NCBI GenBank assembly: GCA_019671005.1
Contig: CM033744.1
Coordinates: 1,454,208 to 1,518,207 of the forward strand
Length of the DNA: 64,000 bases
DNA from: Hibiscus mutabilis
Lineage: Eukaryota > Streptophyta > Magnoliopsida > Malvales > Malvaceae
Reading direction: 5' to 3'
Below are positions 19,351 through 31,134 of this stretch, one piece after another. A model generated the notes under the pieces. That model saw only the letters and a list, made by a program, of their open reading frames with translations. It had not been told where the DNA came from and searched no databases. Within the stretch, counting starts at the first letter, position 1, and each line of letters starts with the position of its first letter. The translations under genes and the position numbers were made by a program.

Positions 19351-20766
19351 TGTAGCGATGTCCTTTTCGCTAAAAAAAGTGTTTTTGAAGTATTTATTGT
19401 CTTTCGGATATAAAAATGTTTATTCTGTGGGGGTTTTAAAAACCGCGTTTATTGAAAAATGGGAGTCGCCACCGGCCACTTAGGTAGGCCAGACACCATA
19501 GAACCAGAGATTTGAAAACTGTTGGGTTCGGGAGTCGGTTACGGATGGGGAAGGATTAGCACCCCCACACCGCCCAAAATTGGTACTTTAATAATTACCG
19601 CTTTATTAATATTAGACTTTTCGGATTAATATGACGATTAATTTAAAATTTGGTTATAAGTGCGGGTAAATTTTAAAGGCCCTGTTATCCGAGAGTAAAC
19701 GCCCAACCACTATCACTACGCCTGATACTGGCCCCGTTTACGCTCGGATAAAAGGGCACCGCATTGATAATTTATATTCCATTATGCAACCTTAGAAAGC
19801 AAAATAAATACAAAACGATAAAAATATAAATAAATACTAATATAATAAAATACTAATCTAACATAAATAAAATACTAATTCGAAACATACATACATAAAT
19901 ATTAATCTAACACATAAAACGAATCTAACATAAATAAAACATTAATCTAAAACACAAATAAATATTAATCTAACACATAAATAAAAATAAATCTAACATA
20001 AATAAAATATTAATCTAAAACATAAATTTAAAACATAAATAAATACTAATCTAAAACATACATACATAAATACTAATCTAACTCATAAATAAAAACAAAT
20101 CTAACATAGATAAAATACTAACATTCATAAATATTAATCTAACACATAAATAAAAAACAAATTTAACATGAATAAAATATTAATATAAAACATAATAAAT
20201 ACTAATCTAAAGCATAAATAAACATACAAAGTAAAAAAGAACACAATTTTAAATTAACTAATACTTCATTAAATCATAAAAATTACAATACAAATAAAAA
20301 AGAGAAGAAAATATACCTAACTAGGAGCTCGAATAACGAACCCCGACTGAACCCCACCGAGATCTACCACGACCTCTCCAAAATTATTAACTAAATCAGA
20401 CCTAAAATAGGACCCTGATCAAATGTTGGATCGAACCAACTGGGGCCGAGGGCACTGCCCCCAACCCCGGCCAGCCTAGCTCTCAATTGGGGAGCCAATT
20501 TCATGGCAATTTGGCCAATTTTTGGGCGTGCATTCTTGGCTGCCCCATGCCTTGTATTTATAGGTAAGGGGTGGGTAAAATGGGGTGACGTGGAGCACCA
20601 TGCTCCACGCAATTTCTTCCTTTTTTAATTAATAATATATTTATTTTTATTTATTAATTATTTTTTTACCTTTTTATATATATATATTTACCTTTTTCAT
20701 TAATTTTATATTAATAATACTACCATTAAAATAATACTAAAACTCGGTCTAAAATGAGTGATTACA
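19351..20766 (-). repeat. Element A right LTR (5' LTR in element sense)
   Basis: 1416 bp from TGTAGCGATG to GAGTGATTACA on the plus strand. The first 400 bp (gagtcgccaccggcc, gtaggcc, gtcggttacgg) are shared with the LTRs of B and E; the remainder is AT-rich repeats plus the GC-rich segment also seen in the left LTR. A 10-nt word of the primer site recurs at 19462-19471. Confidence 0.9.
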
Positions 20767-21056
20767 GTCGGCGGCTGCATTAATTTTTTTACTGGTTGTC
20801 GATTGTTGAGTCTTCATAATCATTCTTTTTGTTTGCTTTTGTATATCTATTTTTATTTATTTTTTTGTTATTTTTAATTTTTAATAAGAATAACTATGTA
20901 TTTGTGGCACGTTTTCTTTTAACACGTCTTTTGTTTTTTTTGGTTGTTTAGTCTTTTTTATTCTCTTTTCTCTCAAAATTAGATTTTGATATGTGCTCAT
21001 AATAACCGGTTTTTATTTGCGATTGAGTTATGCTAATGACCGATTAGTTGACGTAC
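20767..21056. repeat. Direct repeat copy X1
   Basis: About 290 bp that match 23660-23930 with many small differences, both running from 'gcattaatttttttact' to 'gttgacgtac'. X1 starts immediately after element A's right LTR and stops at the first base of the solo LTR F. No gene is seen in it. Confidence 0.8.
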
Positions 21057-22962
21057 TGTAACACCCTTGACCCGGATGTCACATTGGGCTCTAAGCCCAA
21101 AATCCATACCGTTAAAATTTTTCCTTTTCAAGCCCAATATATATAAGTCCAATAAAAACATAAGTCCATACATTGAAAACACAGTTAAATCCAGATGTTT
21201 AAAATCAGTATTCACGGAGCTCCATTTACAAATATTAAAGCGTTCGACTTTTGACCAAATAATACAAAATAAGAGTTACAAAATACATATATGGTCCTAC
21301 TAATTACATAGCCCATTGCATCTAGTATTTGTACTCAACCACTAGAGCCGAAACTGAAATCCAAGCCTTGATGGTGCTCCTTCAACCTTCACAACAATAT
21401 ACTAACCTGCGAACATAAACAACGATTCCGAACGCTGAGCTAACAAGCTCAGTGGATACACCGCCACTCAACCATGCTTCATGCAAATCATAAATTAAGC
21501 AATGCAACAGGAATGATATCATGGCAAGATAACAGTGGCGCTACCATAACCGCCTAAACACATGGCATTATGAATGTATGATCACGCACACAGCTCATAC
21601 AAGTACCTCATACGTTTACCTAGCATCACACAGATAACACCAACAATATTAAGTGAGGTCTGCGTCCATAAAGCATTGGAATCCTACACTTGAGTGAGGT
21701 CCGCATCCACATAGTATCGGGATCCTACACTACGAGTAAGGCCCGCGTCCACATAGCATCGGGATCATATACTCTAGGGGATGAGGCCGCGTCCACATAG
21801 CATCGAGATCCTACATCCATGCTTGGGATTCCTCATCAAGCATCTTCGAATGAGGCCCGCATCCGCATAGCATCGGGATCCAACATTTGGAAATCTTCAA
21901 GGTGTTGCAACACGCTTAGGGTATCCAAATCCCAACCACAAGGGATGAATCGACTACTTAGGCGTCCCCTCAGCACACATCAATGACCCTTACTACCACA
22001 CAGCCTCGATTGATCCACCTAGGATCCCTATGGGTTACTACCTCACACGGTTTGCCCAATATTTACCAAGTCATTAGCCAATTATTTCTCATTCGGGGTT
22101 AAAATCTCTATTTCTTAGTTTTAGTATTCACTTTATACCTTAAAAGACCCTTAGAGCCCTTTGCCTCGAATTATAGAACCCCCGAACGTAAACTCAAATT
22201 TCTTGGGCAGAATACCCAGCGAGTACCGATACTCATATATGGGTATCGGTACTCCACTCTAGGTACCGATACTCAGCCATGAGTACAGATACTTATTTTA
22301 GGTTCGAAAGAATTGAACCCTCAAGCCGTACCGATATGCCTCAACCCGTATCGATACTCCTTATTGGTACTAGGATCGCCCCATACCGATCCACAACCGT
22401 AGTAATACTCATATCCACACATATTGGTACACTAAGCCTCTCTCAAGCAATGTAACAGTGCGTACCGATACGCCCCATGAGTATCGGTACGCGAAAGCGT
22501 TACTAGAATTTTAACTTGCAAGGGGTACCGATACATGGGGAGGCGTACCGGTACACCCCTCACAACCCTTCCCCCTATTTCACTAAGGCGTACCGTTACT
22601 CTATGCTCAGTACCGGTACGCGAGCTCGATTTTCGAACTCTGGATGCGGGTTTTACCTAGGGTTTAACCCCATGGTTAAACCCCAAACCATTACGAAGCA
22701 ACTTACCACTATTTGTTGAAGCACTTTCTTCTAGCTTTAGAAAACCAAATTCCTAGGTTTTGGACATGTTCACAAAATCTTACAAAAACTCTTCCATAGA
22801 TTTCATTCCTACACTATTATATATATATATATTATTCACCTACCAATTAAAACTTGCCACCTGTCATCAATATTCTGAAAATGCACTCCACCTTCCTTTG
22901 AAACCCATGTGGGAGGAACCGGAAATTTAATACATTGTATTTGCACAGTTCGGGTCGTTAAC
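21057..22962. mobile_element. Probable solo LTR F of a Ty3/Gypsy element
   Basis: The segment starts TGTAACACCCTTGACCCGG and ends near 'gttcgggtcgttaac', the start and end style of a known group of plant Gypsy LTRs. Inside are a tandem repeat (21650-21890) and a cluster of GTACCGATAC words (22215-22625). No internal domain, primer site or second LTR was found, so a solo LTR is the best reading. No clear target duplication is visible and the right border is uncertain by tens of bases. Orientation is not assigned. Confidence 0.6.
21650..21890. repeat. Tandem repeat in solo LTR F
   Basis: Five degenerate units of about 41-65 bp with core GAGGCCCGCGTCCACATAGC and a following ATCGGGATCCTACA. Copies start near 21654, 21695, 21736, 21783 and 21850. 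Confidence 0.8.
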
Positions 22963-23659
22963 GTTTCAAGTAATTTATCTTATAATTATTAATCTTTTCT
23001 ATACATTGCTTTTGCTTTTCTATCGAAATGAATTCAGTGACTATTTTTTTTCGTATTTTATTAATTTATGTAAGAATAAACACTGACCACAAATTTTAAA
23101 CGGCAAGATTAATAGTAAAATCCATTCAAGGAAAAGATTATGAATCTAACCATAATCTAAGATTCCCACAAATTGTGCATTTAATATTATAATTTGGGAA
23201 GCCATCAATGCAACCAAACTATCCCCTAAAATCCAACTACCAAGTTAGATGCAGTCAACGTTGTATTTTATGGTCTTGTCGGCTACGGTGTCAACACTCA
23301 ACATATGTCTCACATTTTTTTGATTTAATTATACTATTTGTTTTGAGAGGTCCATTTTGATTTGCACTTGACAAATCCGTCCATTTCGCTTCCCTTTCCT
23401 TTCTTTGTCAATAATATAGAATGTTTAGATTGAATTTAATTCGATTAATATGTAGTTGATATAATAGATAAGATAAAATTAAATTAAATATGTTGATGCA
23501 TTGTCTGCAAAGTGTGTATTGTCAAAAAGTTAAAAATATATATGAAAAGATCATACCTTAATAATCATATTTAAATTATTAAAAAATGTTTATACATTTA
23601 ATATTCAACTGATCCATACCAATAACCTAGGGTTAGTTGCTTGCTTTCCTTTTTTTATT
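22963..23659. other. Intergenic AT-rich sequence
   Basis: About 700 bp with no supported gene or repeat structure beyond general AT richness. Confidence 0.6.
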
Positions 23660-23930
23660 TTGTCGTTCGCGGCATTAATTTTTTTACTGATTGTCGATTG
23701 CTAAGTCTTTATAATTATTTTTTTTGTTTGCTTTTGTATATCTATTTTTATTTTTTTGTTATTTTCTAGTTTTTAATAAGAATAACTATGTCTTTGTAGC
23801 ACGTTTTTTTTCCGGTTGTTTAATCTTTTTTTATTCTCTTTTTCTCTCAATATTAGATTTTGATATAAGCTCACAATAACCGTTTCTTATTTGCAATTGA
23901 GTTGTGCTAATAACCGTTTAGTTGACGTAC
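23660..23930. repeat. Direct repeat copy X2
   Basis: Second copy of X1 (20767-21056), 2.6 kb further on. It ends at the same 'gttgacgtac' and then continues into unrelated sequence ('cttcatcg'). Confidence 0.8.
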
Positions 23931-24503
23931 CTTCATCGTTATATGTATTTTTATGTTTGTGTGGATGATTTTATCCTTCATCGTCGATATATGGTGTTGT
24001 TTGTATCTATCTCTTGTTCGAGTCTTTTAATTGGATTTTAACCTTTTTATTGTATGATTCTCTTATGATTTTCAAGTGGCTAATTTTTATTTTTATGACT
24101 ACAGAAAAATATTCGAATTATATATTTAGTTTACTCCATAATTCTTAACTCTCATTATAATTTTAAATATTTCTTCATTTTTAATAAAATTAGCGCCTTT
24201 TATATTTAGAAAAAAGTATTCAATATGCTTCAACTATAGTTTCCTTCTTCATTTTTATAGCACCATTAGTTAGTCCAGGTAGTTAATATAGTTGATCAAC
24301 ATACAGTAAAAAAATATAGTTGATTAACATAATTATCGATATTAACTGTTTAAACTAAGTAATACAATAGATGACCAGAATATATCTAATTAAAATATAG
24401 ATATTAAGTATAAAACATAAGCATAATGGAGGGACCAAAAACATAATTTAACCACTAATAAACCAAAGTGAAAAACACACCAAATCGACATAAAAAGAAC
24501 AAT
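23931..24503. other. Intergenic sequence upstream of the F-box gene
   Basis: About 570 bp, AT-rich, no gene. It includes the presumed distal promoter of the F-box gene; no specific element could be supported other than the TATA box just downstream. Confidence 0.5.
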
Positions 24504-24510
24504 TATAAAT
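24504..24510 (+). promoter_or_regulatory. TATA box of the F-box gene
   Basis: TATAAAT lies 119 bp before the chosen ATG (24623), a distance that fits a 5'UTR of roughly 85 nt. It is the only good TATA word close upstream. Confidence 0.6.
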
Positions 24511-24622
24511 ACCCCCCCTACTACAACATCATCTATTTGTTTATAACATTTCTATTTTGCATAATTGGTCCTCCTTCTTCTTCGTTGGATTCTTTTCGAC
24601 ATAAAAAGCTTCAAAAATCCAC

Positions 24623-26200
24623 ATGTTCCTGTTACTAATATCGTGTTTCTCAGTCATTCTTCTATCAAAGTCGTTGTCTTCACAGACCCATCAAAGGATT
24701 TACTGCAAATGGAGATTGTTTCCGCCATTGTTCCAAAAGATTAAGCTTGGAATCTTCAGTTTCCTTCAAATCACCCCATTGAAGAAGATGAAACTCGGGT
24801 TGTCGGAGAATCAAAAGGCAGACCACAATACGACGTCGTCGTCGTCGTTGCTGGACTTGCCGGAGCTAACCCTCGAATGCATTCTGGACCGCCTTTCACC
24901 CACCGGTCTATGCGCCATGGCCGGCGTCTGCTCCTCGCTCAGGGAACGTTGTACGAGCGACCATTTTTGGGAGAAACACATGAAGCAGAAATGGGGTAAA
25001 GTGATTGGGGATGCAGCTTACAGGGAATGGCAATGGCATATTGCTTCAAAAATGAGACCACAAAATCAAAATCTCTCGGATTCTAATAACCAGCAAAGTT
25101 TCCTTGGATCCTTCACTGAAATCTGCAATTTTCTCTCTCGGTTTAGCTTCAAACCCAGAGCTGAAAATGGTGAAAATCAGCTCAAGAAAAGTGATTTGCC
25201 TGTTGATTCGATCATGGCTCAGTATCTGTCTCTTGAAACCGGCGAATTCTGGTTCCCAGCTCAAGTTTATAATCGAGAGGTAGTTTTAAGATTGTTTAAT
25301 GTTGCTGATGAAACATTGATTTGGGTGAGCTTATGGTGTTTGCAATTTTCTTTTGCAGAATGGACATGCTGGATTTATGTTATCATGTTATGATGCCAAG
25401 CTTGGCTATGATTCCAAGACTGATACTTTTCAGGCAAGGTAAGTTGGTTAATGGCATATATGTCTGCAATCACAATAAACTACTACCCGAGAATGCAACG
25501 GGGATTTGAATTTGCACTTTTTTCAGGTACTCGCCTCACGGACGGCGGACGCCAGAGGAGAATATATCGTGGGATAGGCTAAGGGTGCCGCCCGTCTATA
25601 CTTGTTCGTATGATCTTCACATTTCGGATTCATTACTTGATTTGAAACCCGGTGATCATATTGAGATCCAATGGAGAAAAACCAAAGAATTCCCTTATGG
25701 TGAGTTGTCCCTGTTCAATAGTTATATTGGTCTAGATTGTTTCGAAGTCGAGTCGGATTTGAACTCTAAACATACGAGTCGAAATCGAAACTTGAATGCT
25801 TTTACTTGTTAAAGACTATGGTAAAGATGTGAGTTTGATTTCTTAACAGGTTGGTGGTATGGTGTTGTTGGTCATATGGAATCATGTGATGGGAATGGGA
25901 ATAACTGCCATTGTCCATATACAGGTATGGAAAAATCACTCAATCCTACTTGAATTATATCGAGATCGAAGTTTGGGGCATTATATATTGACATTGTACT
26001 TTTTTTACACAGACACAGTGATGCTAGAATTCAAGCAGTACCCGGCGAGCTCGAGATGGCGGAAAACAGCGATAAGCAGGAGAGATCACAGAGAAGTGGG
26101 CAACGAAGCTGTTGGATTTTATGGTGGAATTAGAAAGCTTTACAAAGAAGAAGAGATCTCTATGTGGAAAAGTCTTTGGCCTAACCATGTGTTAGAATAG
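24623..26200 (+). CDS. F-box protein of the Arabidopsis At2g26850/At2g32560 type, five exons
   Basis: The F-box binds SKP1 in an SCF ubiquitin ligase; the target of this family is unknown to me. Exons are 24623-25279, 25359-25438, 25527-25699, 25850-25924 and 26013-26200. All four introns are GT-AG and the sum is 1173 nt, giving 390 residues. The F-box spans about residues 76-122 (LLDLPELTLECILDRLSP, LCAMAGVCSSLRERC). A poly-Ser run made by TCG repeats precedes it. The conserved C-terminal region includes TGEFWFPAQVYNRE, the NGHAGFMLSCYD exon and DHREVGNEAVGFYGGIRKL. The hydrophobic N-terminus starting at 24623 is typical of the family; Met56 (24788) is the alternative start. No break is seen. 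Its neighbour is convergent, 750 bp away. Confidence 0.9.
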
Positions 26201-26952
26201 AAAATATTAAAATCCCATTGCCCCTTCATCCTCTGTACATATTATGCCCCATTACCACTTCTTTTTGGTCCGAAACCTTTGGTGTCCTGTAGCCACAAGG
26301 ACTCCGACTAAGTTCGGAGCCAATCCGGGTCCTGGCTTGGGGGAAGCTCTTCCAGTGCTGCTTGCTTAAAGTGTATCGAACTCATTATTACTTGATCCAG
26401 CTAGTGTTGGACATTGCCAACTTTTTTCCCCCTTATTCCCTTTCACCTTCAATTGTTAATGAGAAGAGATTAAAACCCATAGAATAGCAAAGCTTATTGT
26501 TTCTGAGATTGTAATGCCCAATCATATGTAATTGCTTAATTGAGAGACTTTGGACTAATCTGATATTGCCCGAAGTCCCGACCTATGAACAGATCTAATT
26601 ATACACGAGACATATGATGTAACAAAGGAAAATAAAGAGAATATAACCACATCATAAATTGCAACTAAGAGAAAATGATGGGTAGAGTGACCAAAATGCA
26701 AATTTCAGATACAACTGTGTACCACAGGGCAAAGCTGCATATTATACAATCTCTCAAATTATTCAGACAGTTCCTCAAACTCCAGAGCTTTGAACAGCTT
26801 TTAACAGCTCATTTTTATTTATTTGTATAACAGTGGGTCCATATGAACATCTCATATAATTTGTGTAAGGGAATTCCATTTCTATAAACTCTTATTAAGA
26901 AACACCAGCAGTCTATGGATTCAGTTTAAGGTATATATGGTAGATGATAGTA
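26201..26952. other. Convergent 3' intergenic region
   Basis: About 750 bp between two convergent genes. It should hold both 3'UTRs and polyadenylation sites. No further gene or repeat is supported. Confidence 0.6.
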
Positions 26953-29171
26953 CTATACCGTGCTTATGTCGACTCGGCTTTTGTGAAGCTGAAAGGCAGG
27001 TGTGATCCAGCTTCCACAACTGCATTGGATGCCCGACCAATTGAAATAACCCAAGCGAGCATCGCAATGAGCGCAGGACAACTTCCCCTCAATCCCACCT
27101 TCTTCAACTGCATAACATTGGAAATCAAACAGCATAACTATAGCTTTCGATTCATACATAAAATAGATCCAATATGATTACATGGAAGTTTTTTCTCACC
27201 GATTGTCATCCACCGCAAGGGTTCAACAAATACCGATGAACACTCGGATTGAGAAGACTTGTCGAAAGGGTTTCCACTTCTCCGTTTGTGCCACTCAAAA
27301 GACGTCTCACCCTCACCAGGAGCATGATCAACAACATTTGTCTGCAATGCCACAATTCTTCGGCATTTCTTGCAACGGTATGCTATACGGTTAATACCTT
27401 CTTTTGGAGATGCCTCAACAACAGAGGAACTTTCAGTAGGCAAGCCGGGATCAGCACCTAATTTAGAACTGTCTATTTTTTCTCCACGGTTATAACAATC
27501 ACCTGAAAGCATAATACAAAGAAGACCTATCTCAAAAGATATCATGGAAAAACATTTTCCAATTGTTTTCAGTCAAATTCCTGACAAGGATTATTATAGA
27601 CATTAGTAATAACAAGTTCAACCATTAATTTCTTGTTTGACTCCGCCTGCAATAGTTGTTTTATATAGCCTTCACCATTTATCTGCTGTAAGTCAATGAC
27701 GTTCTCTCTAGTCTCTATGTTTTGCAACTCAAGATGTAGAATTGACTACGAAAGCATTGAATAACAGTGTTTGGGGGTGGGTGGGGGAATCAGTATCTTA
27801 TCCTACGAAACACTAGGAAATATCATGCAAGATGAAATTAAAATGTTCAAGACTTCAGATAGGGAGTGTACCCAACACTTTCAAGCGAAATTGCTTGTAT
27901 ATTGGGCTAGCATGATCAACCTTGTAACCCATTTTTTCAAACATTTTCAACTGCAATGGCGGAAAATTTGGAAGCTCTTTGAGAAACTAGAACCATATAC
28001 CGGCAATGATATGCCTCGAAACGTAGATCAATAAATTTTACAGTGTTCCTTTTCTGTACCTGCTCTAAAAACCCATCATTAGGGCAAACAAACTCGCAGC
28101 TTAGCTTTAGAGATTCAAGGGCATCTGCAAGAGTGGAAAAGCAAAAGGGGGAAAGGAAACAAGAGGATAATATATAAGTTCCATTTAAATATCATATACG
28201 GAGTCATTTCAATCTCACCAGTTAAAAGAAAAAAGATAGCATCCTAATATCTAAAAATGAAAAAGTAATAATAGCAGCCAGCATGTGTGAACTTTGGACC
28301 CACATTACTCCTAAATAAACAGCAGATTGGTTCAAACCTTCTTGAGATAGTTGCTCGGTTCTCATCAAATATGCCATAATTATAGCCGCACTGCACACAA
28401 ACATGCAAAGAAAGGCGTAAATCCTTAAGGCTTGATAATTAAGGAAACTCGAATACCTCTTACAATGCATGAATGTTTTAGAAATTTTCTCATAAACACT
28501 GGAAGGTTCAAAACTTCAAAACTTGACTACCTTTTTACAGAATGAAATAACACGAATCAAATTAAAGGCACAAAAAAAGGAAATTATGATTGTTTCCTCT
28601 CTTGTCCTCAATGATCAGATTAGAAAGGTTATTGAGCAAACTTCTAAGCAATCATCTGTTCTAAAACTAGTATTCCAAGTGAAGTAGCCTATTCAAGTAG
28701 CATCAGAAGATGACACTAAAGAATGTAAACGCACCTTCTTGACACTCCAGCAAAGCAATGCACCAAAACAGATCCCTCTTTTCTGCTTTGGTCAATGAAA
28801 TCAAAACATGGGTCTAGGTAATCCAACAAATTCTCACTCTCCATATCTCTAATTGGCACTGCCATTCTCACCAGCTTTAAATCCTTCCCTGCATATTCCA
28901 ACGTGTACAACAGCTTCTGGGGTGCCAAAGAACTCTTAGAATCATCATGTGAATGACCCTCAGGAGTTGCAGCATCACCATACCCACCTACATATACCTT
29001 TTTAAGTTCCTTCGTAGGGATTGTGAGACCGCTATGCCATTCAGAGAAAAATGATATCGATGCAGAGCTCAAAACGGATAGAATGTGTGTGATCTCTGTG
29101 CTACCATTTTGCAGAACTTCAGCAGCATCCCCTATGTTTCCAATAAATAGATTCTCACGAATAAGGTGCAT
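26953..29171 (-). CDS. YVH1/DUSP12-like dual-specificity protein phosphatase, six exons
   Basis: Predicted Tyr/Ser/Thr phosphatase with a C-terminal zinc-binding domain. Yeast YVH1, the family founder, acts in 60S ribosome maturation; that role is not shown here. Minus-strand exons are 29171-28735, 28390-28338, 28124-28060, 27950-27872, 27502-27200 and 27107-26953. All junctions are GT-AG and the total of 1092 nt gives 363 residues. The catalytic loop VHCFAGVSRSAA is split by intron 1, with Cys139 as nucleophile and Asp109 a likely general acid. The zinc domain has CxxC in YRCKKC and CAHC, then CSCG. ATG 29171 is chosen; an upstream in-frame GTG (29186) is not a likely plant start. I see no disabling change. 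The 5'UTR has its own intron. Confidence 0.9.
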
Positions 29172-29232
29172 GACAACACCAAACACAAACGATCGTTTGT
29201 ATTAAAACCTAAGGCTTTTTTTATTCGCTCTC

Positions 29233-30555
29233 CTGCAAAAATATAGATTACATAAGTATATTAAACAATTCCAAAGTGTAATGAGAGAAAAAGGTTAAGG
29301 TAACCTAGTCAAATGATGAACAAAATAGCATTGCCTCAATGCACTAAGAACATGTTACTGAAAATAACCAATTAAGGGCAACCTCCAAAATGAGAAACCA
29401 AACCCATTGAGAATTACTTGTTATTTTCCAAACAACGCCTAACATTCATAACCAATGAAAATTTGAAAATAAAATACTACTCTTTCGTGAAGTCAGATGA
29501 CAAAAGCAAGTTCTTTTGCAAAGTGAAACAATTGTTTCAACTTTCCATTATCCTCCAATTTTTCTTTACTTTCTCTGTAAACAAACAGAAAGTGAACTAA
29601 CTGTAATCAAATAAGCGAAATGATAAGGTGATGCGATCGAATGATGAAAAAATAATAGCATTGCCTGAATGTGCTAAGTAGTACATGTAACTGAAAATAA
29701 CCAATCAAGGGAATCTCCAAAAATGAGAAACCAAAGGCATCGAGCAATTACTTATCACACCAAACAGCACTTAATTGTTCCAATTTTAACATTCCAAACA
29801 ATTGTTTCAAATTTCCATTTTCCTCCGATTTTTCATTACTTTATTGGTAACCAAAACAAGAAGTGAACTAATTGTAGTCAAATGAGAGAAACAATGAGGT
29901 AATGTAGTCAAATGACTAATAAAAATAGCATTGCTTGAATCCATTAAGTACTAAATGTTATTGAAAACAACCGATTAAGGGTAATCTCCGATATGAGATT
30001 GACAATTACTTATCATTTACCAAACTGTTCCATTCTTAACATTCAAAACCAATGAACATAAAAAACTACCCTTTCCTTTACTAAGATGAACAAAAGCAGG
30101 TTCTTTTAGCACAGTGAAACAACTGCTTTCAACTTTCCATTTTCCTTTATTCTCTCGGTAACCAAATGGAAAGTGAACTAATTGTAGTCAAATGAGAGAA
30201 AACAAGGTAATGTAGTCAAATGATGTAGAACATATCATTTCCTGAATGCATTAAGTACAATATATTATTGAAGAAAAACTGATAAGTGTAATCTCCAAAA
30301 TAAGATCGAGAATTACTTATCATTTCCCAAACAGCACCTGGTTATTCCACTTTTAACATTCAAAACAAATGAAAATAAACTACCACCGTTTAGTAAGTCA
30401 GATGAACAAAAGCAGGTTCTTTAGCACAGCCAAACGATTGCTTCAACTTTCTATTTTCCTCTAATTTTCCACTACTTTCTCGGTAACCAAACAAATCAAT
30501 GATTTTTCCTTTATTGTTTTATAATTAAATAAAAATCATAAAAAAGGAATCTTAC
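29233..30555 (-). other. 5'UTR intron of the phosphatase gene, with four internal tandem units
   Basis: A good donor (ATCAG|GTAAG at 30556/30555) and acceptor (TTTTGCAG|GA at 29233/29232) on the minus strand define a 1323 bp leader intron. Inside are four direct repeats of about 270-330 bp; their starts near 29295, 29622, 29895 and 30205 share 'atagcattgcctgaatg...attaag' and 'gagaattacttatcatttcccaaac'. No coding is seen. The transcript structure is inferred from splice words only. Confidence 0.65.
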
Positions 30556-30675
30556 CTGATGAAAAGGAATATTCCGGCGAGAAAATCTGATCGGTCTTTT
30601 TTTTTTTATCTTGCGTTTGAATAAGCTTTGACAGCGTGGGTGCCCATTTAATGTTAGTATGAAGAAAGCGAATGA

Positions 30676-30681
30676 CACGTG
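30676..30681 (-). promoter_or_regulatory. G-box (CACGTG) in the phosphatase promoter
   Basis: CACGTG lies about 120 bp upstream of the inferred leader-intron donor on the minus strand. It is a common plant bZIP/bHLH site; function here is inferred from position only. Confidence 0.4.
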
Positions 30682-30699
30682 CGGATAAGTTCTTCGTAC

Positions 30700-31130
30700 G
30701 TGAGAGAAATTATTTGATTAGATTATAAACGAATTGGTTCGGGTTGATGCTCGAAGGACTTAGTGGGCCAGTCCGATCATGGAGATTGGACCGGAATTGG
30801 GCCCACTAAGAGATTTCGGTTTCAAGTGGGGGAGGTAGCAGGCGGCGCCACTTCATCAAGATGTACATGTTCTATTTGATCGCCACGTCAAACATTTATC
30901 CTTAGGCTGAGTTTGCCATTGAAGTTGCAAACCAGTTTTTTGGTTAAACGGCTGTTTGAAAAAGTTAAAAAAAGTAACTTTTATAAACGTCCGTTTGCAG
31001 GGCTAAAATTACGTTTGTAAACTGAATTTTTAGTAAAAGCTGTATTATTTACCATTATTTTTTGTTTAAAAAAAATGTGTTTGAGTTGGTAGAAGCAACT
31101 AAAAATAAAACATTAGTCATTATATGTATA
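30700..31130. other. Intergenic sequence, possible small MITE
   Basis: No gene. The segment from about 30905 (aggctgagtttgcc) to 31115 (aataaaacatt) is built of short T/A runs with repeats of 'tttgcaaac'-like words and could be a small MITE. Terminal repeats are not clear enough to call it. Confidence 0.35.
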
Positions 31131-31134
31131 TTCA

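Larger units (their letters stand above)
1..20766 (-). mobile_element. Element A: non-autonomous Ogre/Tat-like Ty3/Gypsy LTR retrotransposon, left end cut by window
   Basis: Two LTR copies in direct orientation bound this element: 1-1024 (5' part missing at the window edge) and 19351-20766. The primer-binding site lies next to the right LTR and the polypurine tract next to the left LTR, so the element reads on the minus strand. On that strand the order is 5' LTR, primer site, ORF1 tail (18690-18357), decayed gag (17170-16640), a long untranslated body with tandem arrays, polypurine tract, 3' LTR. I see no protease, reverse transcriptase, RNase H or integrase, so it would depend on enzymes supplied in trans. 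Element C is inserted in it at 4117-14351. The 5 bp after the right LTR are gtcgg; the matching left flank is outside the window. Confidence 0.85.

Noticed and set aside
24504..26200. Possibility that the F-box gene is a pseudogene because its frame is broken
   Set aside because: All breaks coincide with clean GT-AG introns and the exons sum to a multiple of three with family motifs in order.
29172..29186. Five-codon N-terminal extension of the phosphatase starting at GTG
   Set aside because: The codon is GTG, not ATG; the ATG at 29171 begins the conserved region directly.
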